Positions 13,973 to 24,635 of a stretch of 64,000 nucleotides of DNA are shown here, piece after piece. Below the pieces are notes generated by a model. It was not told where the DNA came from. It worked only from the letters and a program-made list of their open reading frames with translations, and searched no databases. Positions within the stretch are counted from its first letter, which is position 1; the number at the start of each line of letters is the position of its first letter. Source of the DNA: Lojkania enalia (lineage: Eukaryota > Ascomycota > Dothideomycetes > Pleosporales). The position numbers and the translations under genes were made by a program. The stretch covers positions 9,411 through 73,410 of the forward strand of contig ML986688.1 of the NCBI GenBank assembly GCA_010094045.1. Direction: 5' to 3'.

Positions 13973-14273
13973 TCACAGACGCTTACGCGCAGTTAGTTAA
14001 TCGCACTTTAGGTAGTCAACTCTATTACTACATACTACGTGTGAATATTAAGACGTTGCGTAAAGAACAGAGATATCTATATTATATAGGTTTTTATAGG
14101 GGCTAGGTCTATACTACTACACGGGCTAGCCGGGTCGGCGAAACCTTCCTCTATCGCGGTTAAAATAAGTCGGTTATATTCCAGCTAGCAGCTGACAGCT
14201 GTCGCTGGCAGCTGGTTTAGGTATTATAGTAAGGGTGGTATAGGTATAGAGGTGTTGTAGTATTACCGTGATA
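13973..14273 (-). repeat. Gypsy LTR, 5' copy (right)
   Basis: This LTR pairs with 2817-3119. Its inner 2 bp plus the target duplication were separated by the copia insertion and also lie at 8528-8534. It is followed by the TTTAG duplication at 14274-14278. Confidence 0.87.
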
Positions 14274-16147
14274 TTTAGAATAGAGAGTTTTCTTAAGTAT
14301 TTCTATTTCCTACCTAAGAACTATCTAGATAATACTTGTTTATGTCTAAAAACTTTTCTTCCTTAATCTTTTCTTATTTAACTTCTATCTCTTATACTTT
14401 AAAGACTATATATTCGTTTATAAAGTATTTTAGTTTACTATAGTTATAGTAATTACCTAGAGTTATATACCTTTTAAGTATAGGAATCTTACTAGGTTAT
14501 TAGAGAGTAATTATAGTAGAATAAGATATTAATACTAGAGTAGATTAGAGTAGTATTAGATTATAAGTTACTTTAAATAAACTCTTAGAAACCTTCTAGT
14601 ACTAATCCGAATTTATTTTAGCTACAACCTATAGGCTAATAGTTTATTCTAGAAGGTTAGGAATACTTCTCCTTTCTATATTATAGGCTGTTAAGTAGGC
14701 GACTATAGCGTTAAAGGAGCCTTTTTATATAAGTTTAAAGCTAAGGTTTAGTATCTTTAAGCTGGGAAGGATCTTATCCTATAGGTAGAAGAACTACTTA
14801 GATTAGAATATAGATCTTCTAATAGCTGTACTAATAAAGCGAGCTTTAAAAGTTGGGAACGTTTCTCTCTTATTTATCTTTAGAACCTGAAACGCCTATC
14901 GCGCTTCTATCTCTTTATTACTTATAATAAAATACGATTATAAAAGTAAAATTATTTCTTTAGTATTCTTAAACTAATACTAGTCTGATTTAGCTAAATA
15001 TTTTAGCTCTAGATACCCTTTTATAGTATTAGAGGTATATTCCTATACTAATACTATATATATATACTCTATTAGATAGTAATCTATATTAATCTTAAGT
15101 TGGTCTAGAATTAAGGCTTACTATTATTTAAATATAGGTTTACTACTATCTATAAAGCTTTTAATCTTAGGTATATATTTAGTAAGGTAGGCTTAAGGGG
15201 GCTTAAGGGTAACTAAGAGGTTTCTTACTAGAGGAGTTGTAAAAGTTTCTTAGTATATTATTAGTTCTAATTTAGTAGTTTATAGAAGTTAATTAGAACT
15301 AACAGTTCTCTATTATATTAAGTATATAATCTCCTCTTATAAAATTGTAATTTATTTTTTAAGGGTTAGTTTACTCTAATTTCCTTCTAAATTAGATAGG
15401 TTCTTTATTATAGGCCCTATAGAGAGGGGTTCGCTTATTATAGGGCCCCCTATAAGAGGTAACAGTTATTCTATATATGTAGATAGAAGTTTACTCTTAT
15501 TATAACTTATATATATATCGGTTCTAGTATAGAAATTAGAAGGTAAATTATAGTTAGATATTAGCGGTTACCTCTAATTCTAATAGGTTATTAGTAGTTT
15601 TTAAGTTTCTACTTAGGCGTACTCTATACGGCTTTTTTAAAGGCAATCTTAATTATAGAGGATAAGAAGTTCTAAACCTAAAAGCTTTAGTTAATAGAAG
15701 GTCTCTAAAATTCTATTTAAGTAACTAAATAATTTAATATAATAGTATATAAGTATTATAACCTAAACTAAATTAGGTATATTTTAAACTTAGATATAGT
15801 TAAATAAATAATCGATACGATATTATTAAAGAGGCTGTTACTAGTAGTATTAAGTTCTTCTATATAATATAACAGCGTAGATAAGATAATAGGTCTAAAT
15901 ACGGTACAAATCTACTTAAAGGTATATAAGAGTATATAGAAGTTTAGAGACCTAAAAATTCTATTAACACTTATAGGCCTTATATAAAAGGATATAGAAG
16001 AACTATTAAACTACTTATAAAGGAGTATACAACTATATATAGAAGGGAAAAGGGGCGGAGCTAGGAGTAGGATAAGATAAGCGAAAAGCTTTAGGATAAG
16101 GTTATATATAAGGCTTTTTATAGAACAATTTCTTCGCATTATTATAA
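14274..16147 (-). repeat. Tandem repeat copy 2, right fragment
   Basis: Position n in copy 1 (244-2112) corresponds to n+14035 here over the whole stretch, with no indel. It begins with the gypsy target duplication TTTAG (14274-14278). Similarity ends abruptly after ATTATAA at 16147, so the last 461 bp of the unit are missing. Confidence 0.85.
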
Positions 16148-17170
16148 ATTTCTATAAAATAATTATATAAGTTGTAAATTGCTATTATATTATTTAGTTA
16201 TTAAGCTATATATATATAAAGGTTAAAAAAGTTAATAGAGTAGACTACTCGCTTATATAGGCCGCTCGCTTATAAGGTATATTAGTAGCCTATTATAAAT
16301 TTGCCTATAATAGTATATATAAGGCTAATAATAACTTCTAAGTTTTAGAGAAAGAATCTAATAGTTAGATATAGTTATTCTATAAAAATTCGGAGCGATA
16401 AAGATATAACGTTAGCGCTATAGGGAGAGAGGTCTTTTCTAGTACTAAAGAAGGTACTATATAAATTATGTTATAGGGATTTTAGCTAGTCTGCCGAGCT
16501 GTATCAGATATCGACGTACGATATCACGGTCGATATTACGCCAGATATCACGCTAGATATTAGCTAATATACCCCTTTTTCATGTACATAAATATGGCCC
16601 GCTGGCCATCTTCAATCAACCAGTTCAACTCCTCATCTCCCTCCCTGAGACAAAATTCGCCTCTCACCACAAATTAGACTCGAAGGCGACGATATAGAGG
16701 TAATTTTTAAGAAGAGTAAATTATAGATATTTTCTATTAGCTACTGCAGATTATTCTTATTAAACTATAGCAATATTTGTCGTGGGGATGGGTTTTCTAG
16801 TTACTAAAAGTCAAAGTACCCCCCTTATTTGTCTCGCCACGCTGTGTCTCGCTACGCAGTGGCTGACCTTAGTAAATTCATCACATCGCATAACATACTG
16901 CGTCTTCTACAAACACCAAAACAATATGCAAACCCATTGACTATCCTACATTACACATGGCCTATTAATCCTCCTCATTACAGGCCCAATGCATCCACCC
17001 GACAAAAATAAAAGGTGCCATTTTCGTATACTTGAAACATCAATGGTATCATCATTTTTGCTAAGAGAAACCTAAACCGAAGACATAATGTCAAAATTAC
17101 CATTCGCGATCGCGCAATGTAGAACATTCTAACCGTCTCCATATCCGATCAATGCATTCAGACTTAAGCT
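16148..17170. other. Edge of the repeat block: RIP-mutated debris, then unique sequence
   Basis: 16148-16560 is still TpA-rich and unrelated to the tandem unit. It has a doubled CTCGCTTATA motif near 16245-16275 and four to five degenerate iterations of GATATCACG at about 16506-16562. 16580-16700 resembles an LTR tail (an ATAAATATGGCC box, then a CT-rich stretch), but no partner LTR was found. Composition becomes normal from about 16800. No gene is supported. The last part would be the 3' flank of the HAM1-like gene. Confidence 0.5.
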
Positions 17171-20060
17171 TTAGACGGAGCCTTGGAGGACGGGGTTTTC
17201 CGTACCAAGCGTGGTATTGTATTGACCATTGGCGTTGCTGTTGTTGAAAGCGTTGTCGACCTGTCTAGTGAAGCCATTCGCAGTGTTAGTAGGTTCGTCT
17301 TGGCTAACTCCCTCAGCCTGGAGAATTTTCTGAGTACCGGGTCCGTAACCGCCGGCACGACCGTGAGGCTTACGAGTGACGGAAGGAATCTTTGGGAGGC
17401 TGCTAGTCTCTTTGGCAGATCCAATACTGAATACAGGCGACTCCCACTTGTCTCCCTTCTTCGCCAGGTCCTTGTATTCGGTGGCCTTGGTGCTAATACC
17501 TCCGGGCAAAGAAATATTCTTGAAAATGGAGTCGTGCTGTGTGACAGCCATGTTGACCTTGGTCTCCTTCTTGCGCTCCTTGAGTTGCTCCTGCTTCTTC
17601 TTCCCATCTATGATGCGCTTCTGCGCAGCCTGGGCGTACCTCTGGTACATATTCTGAACATGCTCAGGATCCTGAAAGATGTCAACGGAGTTCAATCTGA
17701 CCAAAGAATTTGCTTCTTACTGGATTGTTCAGTGCCTCCTGCTTGGCGCGATTGGCCTCCGTCTTGATGTCGTAGATGATGGCATCGAGCTGGTTGACGT
17801 TCTGCTTGATCTGCTGCTCAAGTACGCGCTGAATTACGGGTCTCATGACCTTGAGAAGAAGAGGTTTGAACAAGCTGAACAAGAGTTTGTGATTGCTCTT
17901 CTTGAGCTTTATCTTCAAATTCTGAATGTCAGTGGAAACCTTGGTGATTTTGAAGTAGTGGATCTTGTCATCCTTGTCAGCAGTTTCAAGTTCAACCTTG
18001 AAGCCGAAGCCGGAGCCACCCATCTATAAAATATCAGTATTTGTAGCGAAATCAAAGGTGCGGTAGAAAGCATACAAAAGCATCAAAGACGCCCTTATCC
18101 GTGATAGATGGGAAACCTTGCTTGCGCTTGACATAGTACGAAACGTCCTTGAGGTCAAATTGAACACCAGACACGCTCAACATAACCTTATTCTTATTCT
18201 TGTTCGAAATAGATTTGCGTCCCCAGCGCCAGTAGTTGTCACTAGACAATTCGCAAACGTTTGGAGCGAGATTGTCGCCTTCGATGACCAGGTTCTCGAC
18301 GACGACGTCGACCATCGGGTCGGAGTACTCAGTCCTTGGAATGGGCACATAGCGGATGTTCTCAAAAAATCCGGGAATGATAACTTCGGTTAGATCCTTC
18401 ACGAGATGAGGCTTGAAGGCGACATTGCCAGACTCATCGTGGCCAAGATCATTGAAAAGTTTGTTAAGCGAATCGGCGAAGGCTTTGTTCTGGGGATCCT
18501 GCTCGAACTGCTCACCCAAAAACTAATAATAATCAGCGAGGTCTATGATAAGGTCGGTTTGAAAGCATAATACCTTGAATTCATCGACGATGCGGTCGGT
18601 GTGACCTCGGTACCTTCCACGAAGGAGGTCATGTCCCTGGTCATACAGGCTATTCCACTCCTCCTCCGAAGCCTCATCGAGGATATAGCCTTGCTCCTTA
18701 AGCAATCGGCGGATATAACTATCCATACGCTTGAACCAGTTCCTGAGTTCAGGGTCCTGGTCAGCATCACGGTACACTTGGTTGATAGAGTCGACCAAGT
18801 CATCGAAGCTCGTGCTGTTCGCGAACCTCTCGAGAAGAGTCTTGATGTTGGTCAGCATTTCGCGGTTGTCACCCATGAATCCTAGATAGACACACCTTCA
18901 AGTCAGCTTCAGCAAGATTCAAACTATCATCAGTGTGAGCACCTTTCGCGGATTGCTTCCCTTGAAGCGCAAGATCCTTTCCGTGACCAGTGTAGCGCTC
19001 GGCGAGCCCTAGAAGAGTATCAATTGCTTTTAAATAGTCTTGGTGGCCCTGAACCTCGACAACCATTTTCTTCAAGCGCCAGATCGTCTGCTCACGGCGC
19101 TCCTTGGGCATCTTCTTCTTAAGATAGTTCTGGGTTCGCTCGCGTTGCTCTTTCATACGGTCCTTATGCTCCTCGGGAACGTTCTGGGAGACAGCTTCTT
19201 TGGCCTGGGAAATAGCAGCATCCCGATCAAGACCAGCCTTCTCACCAGTTTGCTGCTCCTGAGCTGCGAGATCAGCGACATCGACAGGGTCACGTGAGCC
19301 TTGAGGGTGTGCAGCCTGAGTCACGTCTCCGGCAGTTTTCTCTGCATCTTTCCTGCCGAAAGGAATCTTTGATCGGTAATTGTTCTTCAATTCCTCCTTG
19401 TTTGGGAGATCATGCCAAGTGTTGTCCTCTGCTGGGGTATCGATCTGATTGAGTTGGTCCTCTCCAGGACGAACCTTATTCGCCGAGTTTGATGCAGCGT
19501 CGCCAGCGATGTCGCGGAGGAGGATGGTAGCATCACTGAGCAACTTGCGAAACTGTCCGTTCGAGAGGAGAAGTCGACCGAGCGTTCGAAGTCCTTCCAG
19601 GGCCTCGTTGCCATGCTGCCGCGCAGTCTCCTTATCGACAGGGGCATTTGGAACTGAGGCATCGCCGCCGCTGAGCTGCTGAGTCTGCCAGATGAAGTCC
19701 TGCAGGAGATTTCCCTCGTTCTTTGTCAGAAGCAGAATCTTGGCCGAGTCGATAACTTCACGAAGATCTGCTACAAGCTTCTGGCCATCACTCGACAGTT
19801 TCTTGCTGGGCGATGATAGGACTTTCGATGCGAGTGCTGAGTTCAAAGCGATGTCGATCTGCTTGTTACTCGGGCACTTCCCTTGCTCGAATGCTTTAAA
19901 TATGTTAGTATTTGTTTCATCTTGCTCTGTCCGCGAGACTCCGGTGGATCAAGGGAGGAGCAATACCTGAATAGATGCCATAAAGCTGCAACTTATTATT
20001 GACGTCTTGCTCCTTCTTCTTTTGGTCCATGGGGACGTTTACCGCAGTGTTTGATGCCAT
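17171..20060 (-). CDS. HAM1-like (DUF4449-type) protein
   Basis: Six exons give an 867-aa protein: 20060-19967, 19893-18943, 18881-18574, 18522-18076, 18023-17721 and 17671-17171. Introns are 49-73 nt with GT..AG ends and branch sites such as GCTGAC. All phases join in frame. The ATG (MASNTAVNVPMD) is the first in the frame. The sequence fits the fungal HAM1 N-terminal and C-terminal domain family, which is distantly related to BPI/LBP-type lipid-binding proteins. The family assignment is from recall. The middle (about residues 200-300) is charged and Glu/Gln/Lys-rich and probably helical. The C-terminal third has the alternating Lys-rich beta pattern of the domain (FGFKVELETADKDDKIHYFK). No signal peptide or membrane segment is evident. 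Its molecular function is not established. It is the first intact gene next to the transposon block, about 1 kb away, and shows no RIP-type damage. Confidence 0.82.
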
Positions 20061-22090
20061 GGTGACGTGTTAGTGCAGTGTTTGGGGTATTAAATAAAAT
20101 AGTAGAAGAGGGGTCTTGTAGTGCCGTGGTTGTGGGTATCAAATGGCTAAAAACAAACAATTGGGTAGTTTCGTGATAGATTGGAGAGTGATGGCGAGGT
20201 GAGGCGTGAGGGAGAGGGTTATATTTTGCAGGAGCTTGTGACAAGCACAGGCACGCTCCGCAAGCAGGGGAAGGCACGACGTCATCGCTTCGACACGCAC
20301 ACACACTGCCAAGGTAGGTGAATAGGTCAAGGTCTAGACCAATCAGAATGAGCGATTGGCAGAGGACAAAACCCGTCCCACGGATGCGGCACATGAAATG
20401 CCGGTCCAGCTCTCCATCACACTCTACCTAACTGAGGAGGGAGATGTGCAAGATGTCTCGAAGAGGTCTTCGCGGATTCTGCATGACGGAGCATCGCGGT
20501 AGTCGTTGGAGTTGGCTTCTTTGATCGGCGGCCAGGATCGTGCCATTACCCTCGCATGCGTCACCTTTGCGTCGATCGATGGGAGCCACATATGCACATT
20601 TCCCATCCCTAACAAACAATTCCATCCTCGATCCTTCCGATCTGACTTATTGCGGACGCGACGCAGGCGTGTCGGCGCCGGGCAGCTATGGATGCTGTCG
20701 GGGACTCTCGCAAGTACGGAACTACTGGCATTCTCACCACTAGAACTAGCGATTCTTTCCGAGCGCGTCCAGCAAACTCTACCAACAAGTTGCAATCGCG
20801 CCCGGGGAGGGTGTTTGAGTCAAGCCACAACCCGAGGACGCTAGGTGGCTAGTGCAAGTGCCAGACCAATTGGCGTCTGTGGCTGATCTCACAGACGACA
20901 TCATGACCACGGCCTCGATCGCCGTCACACTGACGCAATCTCTCGCAGCCTTTCCAACCTTCTCCTAATTTCTCACGTCGTATCATGATTTGCTGGCGAT
21001 ACATACGCAAATTTGTATCTTGCACCCCCTCGCCGTCGTTCGAGCAGGACATAGGCCGGGGTTAGGCCGCAGAATTCGCAATCTCCAGCGGAAAAAGCCT
21101 CTGCATCGCTTGGCCCGACAAGGGCAAACGAGCTGTCCGGAAACCAGGGCCTTGGATATCGGCTTCAGGCCTGTGGATATGCACAGATGTGACATGTGGC
21201 TCACAGCTATCGTGAACAGCTTGACCTGTTTAGCTCATGATGAGTGTGGAGTGAGAGCAACCCCTAGCACTTGTTGTTATGCGTTCTCAATACGATGCAG
21301 GATCCTACAGTCTAAACATCTTTGCAGACCAGGCGCGAAATCTAGCCCGCGATTGCCAAGTACAACCCGATGACGCTACTTCTCAATGCTGCAGCTCCCG
21401 TTGAGAATCTACGCGAACAAAGCCAGGCAAGTACAGCGAAGACCAAACGTTCGATCTCAGAGCCAAGTTTTAGACAGAGCGAACAGAAGAAGTCTCCTAC
21501 ATAGAAGATTAGCTAGGGACATCATCTAACTAGCTCTCCATATGCTGTATGAGAGTACGCTAAAGATGGGTATGATACAAGTATAGCTAGGCCTATACAA
21601 GGGGTTTCGAGATAATTGGATAAATGAATTATATTCCTTGGAAGCTGACTTTCATAGTAGTAGTGGAGTGAGTTTAAGTATATAGGACTAGGTGGGATTC
21701 GTCTTTGCATAATTCATAGTCCTATAGGGACTCTATTGCCTCTTTTTCATGCTAGATGCACAATCTCGAATCCCAAGGGAGAGTCCCAATGCGTTTGATA
21801 GGTAGAAGGAGATTCAAAGTCAAAGGGCTGTACAGAATTCGCGGTATATTTTGGACATCTCTCTTTCTACGAGCTTTAGTATAACTTTTTAAGACCTTAG
21901 ATATGATTAGGGCAGACAGGAACACGGATAGCTAAGCACCACGCACGCACGTGCTACTACCCTATCTAGTATATCCTAGCCAGATCAGGCTTAGTAGGAG
22001 GCTACTTCTACTCTACAGTATAGTAATCACTGGTAGACGCGGTGGAATAGTAACCTCCAGTACCCCAACAAAATTGCCCAATATCGCCTA
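20061..22090. other. Intergenic, promoter of the HAM1-like gene and unassigned sequence
   Basis: These are about 2 kb without a supportable gene. The first few hundred bases upstream of 20060 would contain the HAM1-like promoter. Short overlapping reading frames occur on both strands at 20400-21370, but none has an identifiable domain. 21500-22000 is more AT-rich and also appears empty. Confidence 0.5.
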
Positions 22091-24459
22091 GATAAGGATA
22101 TGTCAACCAATCAAACAACTCAGCCGCACCGAAGGAATAGCTAGGCCGCCTCACTTCATCCAGTACGCACATCCGTCTTCTTTCCAAGCCACAACGCTCT
22201 GTAGCATATGCCAGAACCTTTTCCGCCGAATCCAAAGCAACCCAAGCGGCAAACTCAATGCGGACTCCGACGAACTCGACGTATACAGCCACCACATCGA
22301 CTCGTCGAGCCTTGAAAGAGCGGTCAACGAGCAATGCGAGCTTTGCGTGAGTTTCTGCAAGTACTACGTTGTGCTGTCAACGCGAAAGGACCCCTCCATG
22401 GCGTACGTCTGCTCCTGGTCATCTAGCGATGGAGTACCGAAGAGTCTTGTTTTTGGTACTCGCTGAGGCGACGGGACGACTCGGTTTTTCGGGCGTTTTG
22501 ACTTCGCGAAAGTGCATCCGCGACTAGGTTACTCGCCCTTTTTGCTGACCTGTAATATGTTTGTGGTTAATGGAACGCAGACTGGCGGCGGCTAGACGGG
22601 TCTGAAGACAGTACGAGTACAGGTTGCGAGGCGAGTATGCAGCTTGCAAAGAGCTGGATTGAGGTTTGCCGGACGGAGCATCCTGAGTGCGAGAATCGGA
22701 GATGGAGCGTTGATGAACGGAATTATTTAGTACCTACTAGACTACTGCGTGTGAGTGCTCGCAACGCGACTATTCGACTCGTCGAGAAACGAGATGTACC
22801 AGATGATATCCAATACATGACCCTGTCGCATCGGTGGAGGAAGATTAAAAACAAAATTGTGCTTACACGAGAAAATTTGGAGTCTTTTAAGCGCGGAATA
22901 CCTCCTCTGGATGCATTACAGACTTTTGTTGATGTGTTTGAGGTGGTGAGACGGCTGGGCGTGGAGTATGTCTGGATTGATTCGCTATGTATTATTCAGA
23001 ACTCGAAGGAAGACTGGGAGATGGAAGCTAGCAAGATGTGTTATGTGTATAAGTACTCGTACTGTCACATGTTTCTACTATCCTATTATAGTTGGTCTGT
23101 TTTTCAGGCCTATATAGTCTCGCCATAGCCAGCTTCTGCCGAAGCAGGCCACTTACCCTCCTTCCATACATCAATATTTGCCTCAGCAATTGATGCTCCC
23201 TGATACGCGACACGTACTGCAACATTGTTGCTGTGTCGGCTCTCGATGACAGGGGTGGATTTTTCTTTGAGAGGACAGTTCCGGAATGTCCGATCAGAGT
23301 GCAGCTTGATGGCCTGCCCGACGAATCATTGCGGGGTGTTTACGATCTATCATCTTCGAGCTGGAGCATGAACAAGTGGCCACGAGATGTAGAGTTGAGC
23401 GCTACGAACATAAGAGGATGGGTGCTGCAAGAGGTATGTCTATAAGATAACCCCTAGTTTTTGGTGTATGTTGTGTTGACTTGATTTTAGCGTATCCTTT
23501 CTCCAAGGGCAATCTATTTTACCAGGGGCTTATTGTATTTGGAATGTAAGAGCTTACGAGCATGCGAGTCCTCGCCGTCTGGGCTAACACTGGATGAAAA
23601 CACCGCGACGGTAGCGTTGTCTCGATTCCATTTTATGGACTCGAATGAGTTCTTCGATCGGACAACCGACCAAAGGGCCATCTTCGCCTGGAGAAGAATT
23701 GTCGATGCCTACACAAAATATGACAATCACGACCCCGACTTAGGGGAATACCGAGAAAACCTGACGGTCCCGACAGACAAAGTAGTTGCTATAGCTGGAG
23801 TAGCGAGAGAAGGGAAGCGTTATCTGGAATGCCGTTACTTTGCTGGCTTGTGGGAAAGAGACTTTCTTAATCAGCTCAATTGGGCGTGGGACGTGCCTAT
23901 TTCACGGGAGTCATTGCACCGGTCTCCTATTTATCGAGCGCCATCCTGGTCTTGGGCTTCCGTCATCTGGCATGTTTCTTTGATCTACTATACATCACAT
24001 GATCCCGTTTTCCTGGTGGACCTACTGGATATTCAAGTAACATGTACCAGTACGAATGAGCTAGGGCAAGTCAAAGATGGAACCCTACGCCTCCGCGGCA
24101 CACTTGTGCCCTTCAAAATCATCAAAGGAAGCCACTGGAACGACATATACATAGACACGAAACAAAGCCGACTATGTTTTAGAGAGGATGATCGCGACGT
24201 GCAGGCAGGCGAATATGTGTGCCTGCCAACGAAGGTTACAATTGGGGAAGGACGTCAGAGAATTCAATTCTATGCTCTGGCCCTCCAGCAAGTTGCCGAG
24301 CCAGATGTGTATCGTCGGATCGGTTGCTTTCACGATAATTGGCTCATGAATACGACGGACCCAATCTTTCGGGATATAGGGAAATTGATTCGGGACGAAA
24401 AGGGAAACGTGCGGGTTTGTCCGAATACCTCTCGACATCAGGAAATTGTTATCATTTGA
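22091..24459 (+). pseudogene. HET-domain (heterokaryon incompatibility) gene, disrupted
   Basis: Coding blocks are about 22091-22527, 22581-23062, 23218-23433 and 23491-24459. They are separated by a 53-nt intron, an inserted element, and a 57-nt intron. The HET domain is recognisable: YMTLSHRW near 22815, then EYVWIDSLCIIQ..DWEMEASKM, the SALDDRGG motif after the insertion, and RGWVLQE at 23415-23433. The N-terminus has paired cysteines (LCSIC..CELC), common in HET proteins. Such proteins trigger vegetative incompatibility cell death in fungi (family knowledge). Two lesions are visible: an in-frame TGA at 22464-22466 and a 155-bp insertion (element plus duplication) at 23063-23217. No in-frame ATG was found between the upstream stop near 22088 and the first coding residues, so the 5' end is also uncertain. 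An unusual intron hiding the TGA cannot be excluded. Confidence 0.75.
23063..23212 (-). mobile_element. Solo-LTR-like insertion in the HET gene
   Basis: This 150-bp segment begins TGTCACATGT and ends ATACGCGACA, so its termini are imperfect inverted repeats with TG..CA ends. It is flanked by CGTAC at 23058-23062 and 23213-23217. The HET reading frame stops matching the family inside it and resumes exactly after it. On the minus strand it holds a TATATAGG box. The terminal TG..CA and the 5-bp duplication point to a solo LTR; a small non-autonomous element is the alternative. It is unrelated to the two LTR families at 2.8-14.3 kb. Confidence 0.7.
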
Positions 24460-24635
24460 AACCCAGTGACATAAGAACGATTTTATGAAATTTCTTGAAA
24501 ACTTTTTTTACATATACTCACTCTCTACCAAGGAAAGTATGGATGGCATGCAATGACAGGGTCATTGAGAACTCAACCCATCAAATTATTGCTACAGCGT
24601 GCTTACCATCTATCGCTACCACAACATATCACTTC

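Larger units (their letters stand above)
2817..14273 (-). mobile_element. Ty3/gypsy chromovirus LTR retrotransposon, RIP-inactivated, carrying a nested copia element
   Basis: Two ~303-bp LTRs (2817-3119 and 13973-14273) start TGTTACGG-like and end CCGTAACA-like, and are flanked by TTTAG duplications (2812-2816 and 14274-14278). With the nested copia and its duplication removed the element is about 6.0 kb. It reads on the minus strand. A purine-rich tract abuts the left LTR (3121-3134). A chromodomain-like stretch (EYLVK then stop then TGYY) lies at about 3590-3720. The integrase core (ISIDFIT..VVVNRFSKYRHL) lies at about 4445-4560. The reverse transcriptase motif TYIDDILIFSK lies at about 5840-5870. 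Gag would lie towards 8500. Many stops replace Gln/Trp codons, and the second integrase motif has Asn where Asp is expected, both consistent with RIP. The element is not functional. Confidence 0.9.

Noticed and set aside
17183..17767. 194-codon plus-strand frame
   Set aside because: It is the antisense shadow of the last exons of the HAM1-like gene and ignores the well-supported splice structure on the minus strand.
22008..22334. 108-codon minus-strand frame before the HET domain
   Set aside because: It lies antisense to the Cys-containing HET N-terminus, which fits family expectations in the plus frame.
23063..23212. Interpretation as a normal intron of the HET gene
   Set aside because: There is no GT..AG pair that keeps the frame, whereas 5-bp duplications and TG..CA inverted ends fit an insertion exactly.
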